Positions 13,101 through 22,937 of a DNA stretch of 64,000 nucleotides are shown piece after piece. The stretch covers positions 9,170,835-9,234,834 of the forward strand of contig CM047427.1 of the NCBI GenBank assembly GCA_026168455.1. The letters are read 5' to 3'. The notes under the pieces are model-generated. The model did not search any database. It had not been told where the DNA came from and was given only the letters and a program-made list of their open reading frames with translations. Each line of letters opens with the position of its first letter. Position 1 is the stretch's first letter. A program made the translations under genes and the position numbers. Origin of the DNA: Theocolax elegans (taxonomy: Eukaryota > Arthropoda > Insecta > Hymenoptera > Cerocephalidae).

Positions 13101-14454
13101 TAGAGCCACTTAAGAGTACCTGCACGATGAAAGTTAAACAGAACTCGGTAAAGCAGGAGTATGAAAAACAAGATGAGCTTAAGCGATCCGCGTTTCGTGC
13201 CGTAGCTGCTCTTCTTACAATTCCAGATGCTGGTAAGTTACAAGAAAACGTATAATTAAAATATAAAAATATATAAATAAGCTATAAAAAGTATATATTA
13301 AAATATAAAAGTTTATATCCGACATAACATACATCCTATACTGTTTCAAAAATAGTTAAAAAGAGATAAATACAATTTTAACATATATGTTATTTCTTAT
13401 ATAGTCACTAATTTTAGCTTTCCTTAGAATACTCCTTTTTTTACTTACAAGGAGAGTACATGACCTCCGGGAAACGGATCTCATCCTAACTTTGGCATGT
13501 CTTTTATAATATAAAAATATGAAGAAAGCCAAGTTATCTCTTGCCAATGGCCACTTTTACGGAAGTTATTTGACATCCAATAATAATATCAGTAAAAATT
13601 ACTTCCAATTCGATTGCTTATAACTCGGAAACAAATAAAGATAAACAATCGAACCGAAAACCAGAAGAAAGTTGAGTTCAAGTAGATATGGTTTGAAAAA
13701 AAAGAAGCTCAAATTGCTTAATTTGAAGCAAAGTTATGAAGAAAATAAGAAATTGAAGACTATTAAGCCAAAAGAAACAATAAATTTTTCATATTAAATT
13801 TTGGCCTAATAGTCTTCAATTTCTTATTTTCTTCATAACTTTGCTTCAAATTAAGCAATTTGAGCTTCTTTTTTTTTCAAACCATATCTACTTGAACTCA
13901 GCTTTGTTCTGGTTTTTGGTTTGATTATTTATCTTTATTTGTTTTCGAGTTATAAGCGACCGAATTGGAAGTATTTTTTACTGCTATTATTATTGGATGT
14001 CGAATAACTTCCGTAAAAGTGGCCATTGGCAAGAGATAACTTGGCTTTCTTCATATATTTATATTATAAAAGACATACCAAAGTTAGGATGAGATCCGTT
14101 TCCCGGAGGTCATGTACTTCCCTTGTTAGATTTAATGTTTTGAGAACGTTTTGAAGACAATTGTAATATTTTATTGCATTACATTCACTACTCTTAAAAC
14201 TAAGAGTTTTTTTTAACATTTATAAAAGGGTGTATAATATTCGAAAAAGTAAATTACAGGAATAAAAAATGAGGACCAGTTGATTACGTATGTGAGTGTG
14301 TCTGTTTGTGTGAATTTCAGACAAAAATCCAGCTCTGAGCGAATTTGTAACGCAGATAAAGGCTACTCCGGAGTTGCAGCCGCTCTTCGAAGTTATTCAG
14401 AAAGACTGCATCGGCGGGAGTTTCAACGAAGCTACTCTGATGGATCAGAGCTAA
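1124..14454 (+). CDS. CAND1: CAND1, cullin-associated NEDD8-dissociated protein 1 (16 exons)
   Basis: CAND1 is an all-HEAT-repeat protein that wraps un-neddylated cullin-RBX1 and drives exchange of F-box and other substrate receptors on cullin-RING ubiquitin ligases, in cytosol and nucleus. Coding exons are 1124-1165, 1805-1974, 2052-2265, 5607-5899, 6122-6284, 6364-6637, 6771-7277, 7411-7640, 7739-8093, 8945-9233, 9430-9628, 9754-10011, 12018-12206, 12534-12777, 13086-13232 and 14321-14454. All junctions are GT-AG and all phases agree, giving 3,708 nt and 1,235 residues against about 1,230 in vertebrates. Identity to vertebrate CAND1 is high end to end, including the N terminus [20 protein letters not shown], the acidic loop before [12 protein letters not shown], and [20 protein letters not shown]. 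Exons 10-12 recur at 10875-11944; using either copy alone keeps the frame. The family and function assignment is firm; which copy of exons 10-12 is used is unknown. Confidence 0.97.
1805..1974 (+). CDS. CAND1: CAND1 exon 2
   Basis: Begins after TATACAG with [16 protein letters not shown] and covers residues 15-70 plus two bases of a split Cys codon. The donor is GTACAT, inside the codon for the conserved VKCLGPL segment. This is the first HEAT repeat region, which in the known structure lies near the cullin C-terminal end and RBX1. Confidence 0.96.
2052..2265 (+). CDS. CAND1: CAND1 exon 3
   Basis: Codes residues 71-142, including the conserved [17 protein letters not shown] and GRLSNAIEK segments, and ends in phase 0 at a GTTAGT donor. 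The 76-base intron before it is very short and the intron after it is the largest in the gene (3.3 kb) because of transposon insertions. Confidence 0.96.
3494..3512. repeat. 19-bp perfect palindrome
   Basis: GGGCGTAAA, one G, then TTTACGCCC. It lies just outside the left end of the inverted-repeat element at 3529-3930, whose terminus also contains GCGTAAAG, so it may be a leftover of a related end. Confidence 0.6.
3529..3930. mobile_element. Short inverted-repeat element (MITE-like) inside the hAT relic
   Basis: The left terminus, TTTTTTCATAGTATGCGTAA then AGTACG (about 3530-3555), reappears as its exact reverse complement near 3904-3929. The unit is about 400 bp, has no transposase frame, and separates the central and C-terminal parts of the hAT relic. 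The target-site duplication is unclear because both ends are bordered by T/A runs. Confidence 0.75.
5607..5899 (+). CDS. CAND1: CAND1 exon 4
   Basis: Starts after ATTACAG with [20 protein letters not shown] and ends two bases into a codon at GTACTT. The split codon TG+T codes Cys where vertebrates have Ser just before RQAGH. It contains [20 protein letters not shown], a well conserved HEAT repeat. Confidence 0.96.
6122..6284 (+). CDS. CAND1: CAND1 exon 5
   Basis: Starts after TTTGCAG, completes the split Cys codon, then continues [14 protein letters not shown] and [19 protein letters not shown]. Ends in phase 0 after PHIVK at GTAATG. Covers residues 240 (split codon) to 294. Confidence 0.96.
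6364..6637 (+). CDS. CAND1: CAND1 exon 6 (acidic loop)
   Basis: Starts at [20 protein letters not shown], passes through the long Asp/Glu-rich insertion typical of CAND1, then the invariant [15 protein letters not shown]. Ends one base into a Glu codon at GTATGT. In the family the acidic stretch is an exposed loop between HEAT repeats. Confidence 0.96.
6771..7277 (+). CDS. CAND1: CAND1 exon 7
   Basis: The largest coding exon (507 nt). It contains [40 protein letters not shown] and [20 protein letters not shown], all close to vertebrate CAND1. Ends one base into the Asp codon of the following DKP. Confidence 0.96.
7411..7640 (+). CDS. CAND1: CAND1 exon 8
   Basis: Begins with the rest of the split Asp codon, then [20 protein letters not shown]. 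Includes [20 protein letters not shown] and ends in phase 0 after [10 protein letters not shown] at GTATTA. Confidence 0.96.
7739..8093 (+). CDS. CAND1: CAND1 exon 9
   Basis: Runs from [20 protein letters not shown] to VLVKSPLLQ and ends one base into a Gly codon at GTATGT. Its phase (1) is what makes exon 10 or exon 10' the only compatible next exon. Confidence 0.96.
8261..8867 (-). mobile_element. SINE-like element with tRNA-like head, copy 1
   Basis: On the minus strand the right end reads GTGCAGTAGCTCAGTCGGTA then GATTATCAGACTTAAT, which resembles the 5' half and anticodon region of tRNA-Lys with a good A box (8850-8861). The left end is an ATAAATAAAT-type tail (8261-8291), as expected at the 3' end of a retroposon. 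A body of about 540 bp lies between them. The 3' part (CCAGACCTACG, CTCTGTAGGAATTG) resembles the tail of the retroelement-like sequence at 22.9-23.3 kb, suggesting shared LINE machinery. No B box was found, so the head is decayed or the match is partial. Confidence 0.5.
8945..9233 (+). CDS. CAND1: CAND1 exon 10 (copy 1)
   Basis: After ATTACAG it completes the Gly codon and reads [20 protein letters not shown], ending two bases into the Val codon of HVDLS at GTAAGT. Read instead after a phase-0 exon, it would give GTG CGG CGT TGA, a stop at the fourth codon. Confidence 0.95.
9430..9628 (+). CDS. CAND1: CAND1 exon 11 (copy 1)
   Basis: Completes the Val codon, then [20 protein letters not shown] and [20 protein letters not shown]. 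Ends in phase 0 after LLHSLKE at GTACAT. Confidence 0.95.
9754..10011 (+). CDS. CAND1: CAND1 exon 12 (copy 1)
   Basis: [20 protein letters not shown], then [20 protein letters not shown], ending in phase 0 after KFTISDQ at GTAAAC. Exon 13 (PQAIDTML) continues the conserved sequence directly. Confidence 0.95.
10191..10797 (-). mobile_element. SINE-like element with tRNA-like head, copy 2
   Basis: Duplicate of the element at 8261-8867, carried along in the tandem duplication and base-identical by eye. It is not an independent insertion. Confidence 0.5.
10875..11163 (+). CDS. CAND1: CAND1 exon 10' (duplicate)
   Basis: Identical in sequence to exon 10, with the same ATTACAG acceptor and GTAAGT donor. 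Compatible with exon 9 (phase 1) but not with exon 12 (phase 0). Confidence 0.9.
11360..11558 (+). CDS. CAND1: CAND1 exon 11' (duplicate)
   Basis: Identical to exon 11, acceptor TTTTAG and donor GTACAT retained. No coding differences are visible. Confidence 0.9.
11687..11944 (+). CDS. CAND1: CAND1 exon 12' (duplicate)
   Basis: Identical to exon 12. The offset from copy 1 is 1,933 rather than 1,930 because A and T runs in the preceding intron are longer by three bases. Splices in frame to exon 13. Confidence 0.9.
12018..12206 (+). CDS. CAND1: CAND1 exon 13
   Basis: [20 protein letters not shown] and [20 protein letters not shown]; phase 0 at both ends (residues 999-1061), donor GTACGT after ETKVK. 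Confidence 0.96.
12534..12777 (+). CDS. CAND1: CAND1 exon 14
   Basis: Starts [20 protein letters not shown] and continues [20 protein letters not shown]. This is the most conserved part of the family. By comparison with the CAND1-CUL1-RBX1 structure, the beta-hairpin that competes with substrate adaptors for cullin lies near here. Ends one base into an Arg codon at GTAAGT. Confidence 0.96.
13086..13232 (+). CDS. CAND1: CAND1 exon 15
   Basis: Completes Arg, then [20 protein letters not shown] and [20 protein letters not shown]. Ends one base into an Asp codon at GTAAGT. The following intron contains the long foldback. Confidence 0.96.
13447..14126. repeat. 680-bp foldback: two ~327-bp arms, 25-bp loop
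   Basis: The left arm (13447-13773) and right arm (13799-14126) are reverse complements along their whole length with only scattered mismatches and small indels; by eye identity is about 90% or better. The ends read ACAAGGAGAGTACATGACCT and its near complement, and the centre is GACTATTAAGCC / GGCCTAATAGTC around a 25-nt AT loop. It lies wholly in CAND1 intron 15. It has no transposase frame, so it is a foldback or MITE-type element or an inverted duplication. Transcribed, it would form a very long hairpin. A diverged relative of one arm occurs near 21.99-22.13 kb. Confidence 0.92.
14321..14454 (+). CDS. CAND1: CAND1 exon 16 (C terminus)
   Basis: After GAATTTCAG it reads [20 protein letters not shown] and ends NEATLMDQS followed by TAA at 14452-14454. 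The C-terminal tail is short and less conserved, as in other species. Confidence 0.95.
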
Positions 14455-14910
14455 AAATGCATCGACTCCAAAAATCGATAGTTTTTGTTTTCGATCAGGA
14501 CGGAGAGGTCGAATTTTTGTATACAGACGAGGCCCGCCCAGAATTTTAAGCGTATAACGTATTAAGAGAGTGCAAGAGATAACGAGCGAGCGCAGGAACA
14601 GGTGGGATAACACTAACCACAAAATTACAGGATTCGAGAACTAGAAGAGATTAGCTTCGCCCGCGGTCGCCGAGAGGTTTGAATGAATCTTGTGGATTAA
14701 GCGAGAATGAATAAGCACAGAAGAAGCATCTATCGATAGTTTATTAGTATACGTTATTTTTTCATTAATTACGATCCCGGTCCGCGTAAGTATTGAGATG
14801 AAAATAAAACATAGTGAAGATGATGAAATGGATGAAGTAAAAGAATAATAAAGGGAAATGCAAAACGTAGCTTTCAGTTAATGTGATTTATATGTAGCAC
14901 TAAATAAAGC
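14455..14910 (+). terminator. CAND1 3' UTR with probable poly(A) signals
   Basis: Non-coding after the stop. AATAAA occurs at 14903-14908, with other AATAAA or near matches at about 14806 and 14841. The exact cleavage site cannot be fixed from sequence alone. Open frames on both strands across the last exon are shadows. Confidence 0.5.
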
Positions 14911-15689
14911 CTGTATAAACATGGAGAATGAAAAAAAGGAAAAAATAAATTTACCGGACGTTTAAATATTTTACGGCTGGCGTTTATTGTCTTCTCCTAT
15001 GAATAAGCGTACAGTGGAATTCAGCTTGGTAAGACGATACGAAAGTACCAGACGTAAGATCGTTAAGAAATTATAAAAGTCTGGGACAATTTGGTCGCAT
15101 TCCCATTATTTACGAGGCGCGACATTATTATTTCCATTAAGAATCTTCCCCGTTCATTCCTTGTCAACCTTTGGATAAATAAAAAAGTAGTCTTGTGAAA
15201 TGAAATATTAACGTGGTCGGGAGAATAGTTTATTTAAAAAATATTTTCTGCATTCTCTCGTATAGAGTGCATAAAGGGAAAAACCCAATGAGTCGTATAG
15301 TTATTTAGCACAAAGATGATCGTTTATCTCTTACATATTGTATTTGAGTATAGATAATAAACATTAATTTAGATATAAAGTCACAAACTATTATGGAAAT
15401 TTGCAATCGATCCAAATCGAGAAGAAAATTGTAATGGTCAAATGTCAAAGGAAATCGTACGAGTATGTATATATAGTAAGTGTAAATGGAGCTATAACAG
15501 TAGTATTATTCACAATCGAGGATAGGGTTGTTGTCCCGAGCAATTGCTCGATTATTAAATATATATGTTTTCTCGATATGACATAATGAAAAATAAAGCG
15601 AAACAAACTAAAACGTTGGTATGAAATATAAATTTTAGTTTGTAGATAGGTAGATCGAGGTAATGGCATAATGGTCATGACGAGAGAAC
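14911..15689. other. Gene-free AT-rich stretch downstream of CAND1
   Basis: No gene, RNA or repeat is recognised. There is a further AATAAA near 14944 that could also serve CAND1. Confidence 0.5.
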
Positions 15690-16010
15690 CCCGACGATCT
15701 CGGAACGCTTAGCGAATATCTCGCGGCTCGCGGTTTCGATTTTTCGAATAGTCGGGCCGCCGGCTAACCCGTGTTTTCTTCCGTAGCCGCGAGTCCCGTG
15801 GGAAGGGGAAACGACTTTTTGCTCTCAACTCTCGACGGAAAGTGGCTACGTGCCGTTTTGCATAGTTCGGATGGAGTCCGCGCGCTCACTATCAAGCCGC
15901 GCGGCGTCCGCGAATGTACAGGGTGGCGAGCGACGAACGATCGTATAACGAGCGTTAAAACTTTTTTACACGAAGTCGATGATTCGTCGTAACTATCAAT
16001 CCGCGACTTT
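15690..16010. other. CpG-rich island
   Basis: A compact GC- and CpG-rich block in AT-rich surroundings, with many CGCG, CCGCGAG and CGTCCGCG motifs. Open frames exist on both strands (for example 15771-15992 plus, beginning at GTG), as expected by chance in GC-rich DNA, and none resembles a known protein. It could be an enhancer, a promoter or an unrecognised exon. Confidence 0.4.
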
Positions 16011-16866
16011 TTTTGCATATAAGCAGCGTAGATTTGAGCAAAACCGTATAAATTAAAACGTTAAGTTAAGAGTTACGGAATTAGGCCCTTGCGAATAACA
16101 GTCGGCGTAAGTGGATTAAATACACGGTCTCGCCTCTCGTCAGTCGTCAGAAGATCTCTCGCGATAGACGCGTAAACTCCCCAATGACGCCTAGTCTATC
16201 CAGGCCGCAGGCGCCGATTCATTTTACATTTTTCGACGTATTATTTTTATCAATGATCATTAATACATGTTTTACCAGTTTCCACGTATATTTGTGCGCT
16301 TATTAAGCTTACAGCTTTAAGCAATATTCAATTTGTTGTTTTTTAAAAAGAGAAGAGACTTGTGTTTGTATAATAATTACTATCAATGATGGTAAAAGTT
16401 GTCAGTATCGATATGAATATATAATGAAATGCCAGTAATTTATACAAAAACACAAGTCTGTCCGAGTTTTACTATTAAAATAGTAATATTCACTATTACA
16501 TATTTCTTAGTGTATAGTATTTAATATCTCCGTTTCACTTCTGAAAGAAAATATATATTTCTATTTATATTTTTATTCTATTAGGGATAATTAATATAGT
16601 TATCGGTTAGTTATTTCCACATTTAATTTTTAAATAATCCATTGTTGATCGGTGCAGGTGGCTCGCCCAGTCCTATATGAATATATACCTTATACCCACG
16701 TACCGACATTATCGATATTTCGTTTTATGCCATTTTTATTTAGTAGCAATTTTTCGAAGGTATCTACATTTTACATGTAACACATAGATTGCAGGTGCAT
16801 TGTCAAAATTTCGAAATTCTACGTATTCATGGAAAAAAGAACAAAAATAATATTATCGGTAATACA
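16011..16866. other. Gene-free stretch
   Basis: Nothing recognised beyond AT-rich sequence. Confidence 0.4.
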
Positions 16867-17243
16867 CGGGGATGTAACACCCAAATTGCAGAGACCTACA
16901 AAATGCGAAAAATTTTAAAACCTAATTGAACGAAAAATCTGAAAAAGTCACAGATACTGTTCAGAACAAATAGACTAGCGTGACAGATTTTTACGAAATA
17001 ATTAATTATTAATTATATGTAAATAATTATTTTTGATCGGTGATATATAGCTATTAAACAATGATTCACGGCCTCCCAAAAATCTCGTTTATTTATCAAT
17101 AAAAAATTTGAAAAAATTCACAGACTTTCTTCAAAGGAAACACAATATCGTTATCGAGCGTTTTCTTTGATAAATTGAATTCTTCGTTTAATAAAAAAAT
17201 TAATCATTTTTTTAATTTTTGGGGTTCACATCTCGTTAACACC
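16867..17243. repeat. Inverted-repeat element, diverged member of the 29.8 kb family
   Basis: The left end, CGGGGATGTAACACCCAAAT then TGCAGAGACCT, resembles GGTGATGTGATAGCCAAATT then ACAGGGATCT at 27977 and 29817. The right end, GGGGTTCACATCTCGTTAAC, is an approximate inverse of the left. The inside shares features such as a GACAG followed by a poly-T run and ATTAATTATTAATTA. About 375 bp, no coding capacity. Confidence 0.5.
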
Positions 17244-17352
17244 AAAATATTTCTATTTTCGCGGAAATTTCACCATTTCACAAAGTTATACTAGGATTTT
17301 TTTTGAAGTAACGTGATCAATAATTATATCGATTCGCGTTTTGCTGGAGAAA

Positions 17353-17412
17353 TGCGTATTTTTTAATTATTATTATTATTATTATTATATATATATAATT
17401 AAAAAATACGCA
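17353..17412. repeat. 17-bp inverted repeat around ATT/TA microsatellite
   Basis: TGCGTATTTTTTAATTA (17353-17369) is followed by (TTA)n and (TA)n and then the exact complement TAATTAAAAAATACGCA (17396-17412). It is a simple hairpin or cruciform candidate and may be the remains of a small element. Confidence 0.7.
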
Positions 17413-20400
17413 TATATATAATTGTGATAACTTGTAATTCTATTTCAATTCTTTTAATGTATATCGATCGTCCGTAATAAATAGCGCAGCAGCTGATGGT
17501 CATTTATAAGTATATTTCGTTGTGATTATTACAAAGACTAAATTAAAACACAAGGTATTAAATATTTGTAAAAGAAGTAACATTGGACGGGGAGAATGAT
17601 GCATTTTGTCACAGTACAGTGACTTTACTTTAAATACCGGCCTGGTCGGGGTTAAAGAACGGAAGGTAACTCATTTTGTAAAATATAGACAATTAAACTA
17701 TTCTGAAGGAGGTTGCTTGGGACCAGATTGGGTCAAGTTTGTTGATACACGCTGTTCAGCCGTTGACTGAAAATGTACAGGCGTTCCGTAACGATCGGAA
17801 ATGTTGAACAAGTAACTTTTCCAGTATTTATTTGGAATGAAAGTGGGTAGTCGGATGCGTAGCGTGAAAAAAATCGCATCTCAAAATTTGAACGAATGGT
17901 GTTCGCGGATAATCAAACGAATGAAAATGAGCAAGAAATAAAGGTAAAAGTAACATCCGCGGTGGTCCGTATACACCTGGTGGTTTGCTCGTAGCGTCGT
18001 CAGTTGTCGAATCGTGGAATTTTTCCGTTATTCTTCATCTTCGTTTCGGTTTACGTATAGGATAAAGATCTCCTCTTAGCTCGCGCAAATGCAACTTTCG
18101 TATGCTCCGCGCGTACTCGTCATGTATATACCTCGTTTTCTAATTTTATTTAACATGGGTATATATGGCGAGATGGGATTTTGTCGTACGACGTCGTTAA
18201 ACGTTATACCGCACCCTGCACTGGCCGTATTGCACACGCGTTTTCACGCCCGCTACTGCATCCGCGAATTTCTCGCGATATATATGCTACGTCGTCTTTA
18301 CGATTTCTCGTTATTTGTACTTGCATCGTTTCAAATTATTTCGTCGACGTGTACACCTATATCGTTTGGTATGAGTCGCCGCGCCGGGCTCCTACAGACA
18401 CCGGCGACTAATTTGCATTTCCCCGCGAGATAAGATTGAATAGATGTTGGACCAGTTTTCGAGATACGAAATCGCTGTTTCGTTTCCGTGCAAAACAAAC
18501 GATTCCCTGTACTCACTACTGACGTACTTTAAACTCATTGTTATTTCCCCAAGACGTTTGCAATATCGTTCCGGCTTTTTCTTTCATTTTTATATGTATT
18601 TACTTTATCGCTTGGGAATTTTTTGAGCTCGTCGAAATATCTCTTGCCACCGTATCGTACAACCTTTCATTTTCACTTTTGTTTATTTTACTCAGAAGTA
18701 CGTAAATCCATCGCGATCGCGAGGAACCTGGGCTGTCCTGTCAATTGTCCTCGGTATACTTTCAAACGTCAATTCCCTCTCTCTCTCTCTATCTCGCTCG
18801 AGTTTGGAGTAAAATAAGAGTTAAAACGAAATTAACGAGGAGACAAGCCGAATCAATCGTTTTAAACTGGTTTCAAGATCCCCCTACTCCCAAAGTGCTA
18901 GGAATACTGTACGAACTCTTGTATAGGGGAGTGTTTAGCCAACCGTTGCTTTTGTTTCAACGTCTCCTCTTGATTGAAGAATTAGCCGGACCGTATTTTA
19001 AGTCAGATTCTTTTCCCTTCGTTTTACTCGACCAAGAGAGAGAGCTGTAGAGAATGAGAGAAAGACCGTCGAGCTAACGCGAGACTCCAAGTCAAATGTT
19101 TTTTTTTTAGCTTGAGACGTTCTTGAATTTCAGCGAAATTTAAAGACTATTGTCGAGGTGTGAGACGAAAGATCGGAAGTACGATTCGCAAAGATTCACA
19201 AAAAAGAAATGAAATATACCGTGATTATGGCGGTTTTGTATAGTTAACTCAACGTTTCATTCAGTATGTTTGTTATTTTTGTGTTTATCACACGTTTTGT
19301 TAGCTACACCTGCATTATATACCAATTTTCATTAAATTGTGGAAGGTTATACGTTGTAAAGTAAGAAAAACTATATACCTTTATCTTTCGTTGAACGGTA
19401 ATTCGATATGTTTGGGTATATATACAACGATTATTCGTTCGTCAAGGTATACCCGTAATTCGGTAATCGTGAGTAAACGGAAACGAGAGGAAAGAGTTAT
19501 GATAAACTTTGACAATAAGATAACGGTCTCGACTAACAAAATATGGTTATAATAGTCGAAAAGAGCAGAAAAAAGCGAATGTTGGGGAAATAAAATAAAT
19601 AAAGAATCAGGAGAGTTTTTCTCGTGGTATAGGAGGGCGCCTTAAGAAGATGTCATAGTTTAATTATATAGACTCCTATATTGCAAATTTTCCGTTTTTT
19701 AAATTTATTTTTTATTTTCGCACAATTATTATTGTCATCGCGTATTTGCTATGATTCGGGAATATGCGATAATGAACATAAATACCAAGTTAACATTGTA
19801 AATATAAAAATAACGAAAGGTACCAGAATGCCGCTGGTAAGTACATATAAGCGAGTAGTATTTTCTGTATAGTTTCCGACATACCCTGAAACACGCGGAG
19901 AACGACTCTCTCGTGTATCCAAATTTGCATTCAATTACGCGCGCGCGAGTTCTTGTTTCGGTTTATTTCTCTCCGTTGGTGTACCTCGGTTGGTGGATAT
20001 CGAGACAGCTTGTGGCACGAGATTCGGGAGGTGCGGATAAATTATTAGATTTGGAAACATATTAAAAACGATACTTATAAAGACGCAGATTGCAGAACCT
20101 AAGATTTACAATTATGCGCACAATTGCATCTTGCTTTTTACACTGACAGGTAATCCTAAATATGCACTAAGGCTAACCTTGTATTGTCTGCCTTTTTCAA
20201 TGCTTTTTCAAATATTACATGCATCATTTTTATGTCGATCTTGCTTAGTGTACCATGTCCTCTGTATATTGACCGGTACTCGCACAACGAAATCTTCGAT
20301 ATAAGGATAGATTTTTAACCGTAGATATATCGATGATGAAATGTATACCGCAAATCAAATGATCTCTCGTCTTCGTTGCCCGGCATACCCTGCAGTGTTT

Positions 20401-21989
20401 TACAGCCAACGACTCCCCGAGTATCTAAAATCCGAGTAAATTTTCAACTAAAAGCAAACTAGAGTGATCGCAATGTCACCGGTCGGTTTGATATACTCAC
20501 TCGATCGACAACAACGTTTCATTTTCTCGACGATACTGCGGATACAATTGTTACATATATTATATATATTATTATTTTTTATTTTTATTTTTATAGATTC
20601 TTCGGGGGTGATTATAAGTAGGGGCAATCTGACTGCCCATATAATTGACTGTAAGACCGATAAAAATATTAATTAATTTATTATATATATATATATCTTC
20701 ACGCCTCGGTCTCAAATAATAACATCGGTCTAAAGACTTTTTTTAGAACTACAAACGGTTGCGCTAACGACTAACGTTCAAACTTATATGTTAATTCGCT
20801 TTCTATTTTACTCGGAAATAATCGAGGTGATTTGCGTTTATTTGAGAAAGAAAATCTCTTTCATCAAGATACGATCAAATTATTATATTTTCGGTTTTTC
20901 TTTGCAGGAAAGTATTTTTGAGAGAGATGACACAAATTACAATTTAGTTTAGGGTGGCGTCTATCTCAAAGTCTAAACTTGTAAATGCAAAGGTATAATC
21001 GTGGGTGGGCATCGCTCGATCGAATTCCCGCTGTGTAGTCTTAAGTCCACGATTCGAAGACATAAAGGTGAACGCTCAGACGATCGAAATTTTGGCATAA
21101 AATGAATAAGCGAGTACTTACCGTACAGTATAATAATTATTTTAACGAGATAAAAAGGTACTTATTACCATTAGTTTCAATATATATACCTCGTCGAAAA
21201 GAGGCTTACAATTTTTGTTCTCTTTATCAAAATTCAAAGTTTATCTCTTCTCGAGATTGTAAACGGGAGTAATCGATCTAATCACGGTGTAAATGATGAT
21301 AAACTAATTGTTTAAAAGTTGAGTTAATACTAGTTGAGTTAATTAATTCGATACCGTAGAACCTACAACACGATCGCATTATATCATCTATATACGGATG
21401 TCCTGTCTATATATGAATTTTAAACGCGGATGAATCTATATATTTTGGTTCCGCATATGTGTCTATACATGCCCGAAAGATTCTTAAAGTTTATAGATAG
21501 TATATAGATCAACGAATAAAATGAGTCGCATATATTCAGACACGCGGGTAAGATGTTTCCTTCAATTCGACTTTTTTTTATTTCTGCGCCCCGCGTTGAT
21601 CTAACTCGACTCGTTTAAGCGCATACCTCAAAACGAGTCGATTTATCGAATGGCCCGTCGTGATTTACGTCAGGATCCTTCGGAGTGTACGGAGAATGGC
21701 AATACCGATTGATCGGATGTGTAATATAAACAAATAAACTCCAATCCGTTCATTTGGCGTAAAATTGTAGAAGAGAGAAAAATTGTAAGGATATGGTAAT
21801 GAAAATTTGGAAACTAGATTTCTTATATTTTTAGTGCTAAAATATTGTTAGTTGTTATTTTCTTTATAACTTTTTGCCAAAAAGATGGATTTGTGCTTAT
21901 TTTTGTTGATATCGCTTTTATTTGATATGAGTTATTTTCAAAATAAAATTCTATATCTATTTAATAGCTGATAACTTACAAGCCATCAA
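17413..21989. other. Gene-free region, 17.4-22.0 kb
   Basis: No exon of a known protein is recognised on either strand. Mixed AT-rich DNA with patches of higher CpG (about 18.0-18.5 kb). The longest open frames (18089-18433 and 18745-19050, plus) have no family features. Short TATATACCT-type motifs recur. Likely intergenic or intronic. Confidence 0.45.
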
Positions 21990-22150
21990 AGTGGATCGTA
22001 TTTTTTGAAAATTTGATTTGGTATACGTCATAACTTTTGCGAAAAACAGCGTTAGGATCTAAATCTTTGGTTTTCTTCATATTTTTACATTAGAAAACGT
22101 ATCCTACAATTCGGATAAGATCCGTGATCCGAATGCCTTGGCCTCTCCTA
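21990..22150 (+). repeat. Diverged relative of the CAND1 intron 15 foldback arm
   Basis: The stretch around 22075-22130 (TTTTCTTCATATTTTTACAT, then AGAAAACGTATCC, then GGATAAGATCCGTGATCCG) is a loose match to the right arm of the foldback (TTTCTTCATATATTTATATT, AAAAGACATACC, GGATGAGATCCGTTTCCCG). Only one arm is evident, so it is a partial or solo copy. Confidence 0.45.
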
Positions 22151-22528
22151 GTAAGTTTCACATACCTATATAATATATAAAACCGCGAGCGCTTCTAGTC
22201 GTTGCCCGGTATCGGTATATATACCTACATCGTAAGTCCTAGTCAATCGATTGCAATGGAGTGCGTGCGCGCGAGCACGTTTCAGGACTATGTGTACATC
22301 AACGCGTGCGCTTATTGCATTTGCATGATCGCCGCGACCGGGAGTGATCTTCGGGATCGAACAATCGCGTAACGCAATATTACTTGCTAGGCGCTAGCTA
22401 ATTGGTCCAGCCTTGATTTTTATTCGATATATCAAATATTTGTACACAACTATACTTGTTATTGCATCGGTATAGAAAAAGCATATCGAGTTTACTACTT
22501 AATGAATTATTATATATATATATATTTG

Positions 22529-22783
22529 CACTGAGAAAAAAGTTTTAGTAAAAATTACAATGTTGTTTATAGTAATGCAGGTATAGTCTGACACAATCCA
22601 AAATTTGACCATAGTATATAATAAAATGCACTAGAAAGCTATTAATTTTTACTATAATTCTGGTAATATTTACTAAAAGTTTAGTAAAATTTATTATACA
22701 CTATGGCCAATTATTGGATTGTGTCAGTCTGTACTTGCATTAATAAATAACATTGTAATTTTTACTATACTTTTTTCTCAATG
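22529..22783. mobile_element. MITE with ~80-bp terminal inverted repeats, copy 1
   Basis: The left end CACTGAGAAAAAAG and the following AGTAAAAATTACAATGTTGT...CTGACACAATCCAA are mirrored at the right end as TTGGATTGTGTCAG...AACATTGTAATTTTTACTAT and CTTTTTTCTCAATG. About 255 bp, non-coding. Related but distinct families occur at 38.3, 48.0, 50.8, 58.3 and 60.5 kb. Confidence 0.8.
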
Positions 22784-22937
22784 TGGACGTAATCCTTGGA
22801 GGTATATCGCATACTATACAAGTCTGAATTGATAAATTTAATTCGACAAGTGGATTTTTGCATTTACACTACTGCTCGCTTGGTGAACATATATACCTCA
22901 ATCTCGACATTTTATCACGAGCGTTTTATTAATACTA

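Noticed and set aside
18745..19050. Open frame of 101 codons with LYELLYRGVFSQPLLLFQRL
   Set aside because: No splice signals or promoter around it that make a gene model, no family match, and it starts in a TCTC repeat. Left as chance.
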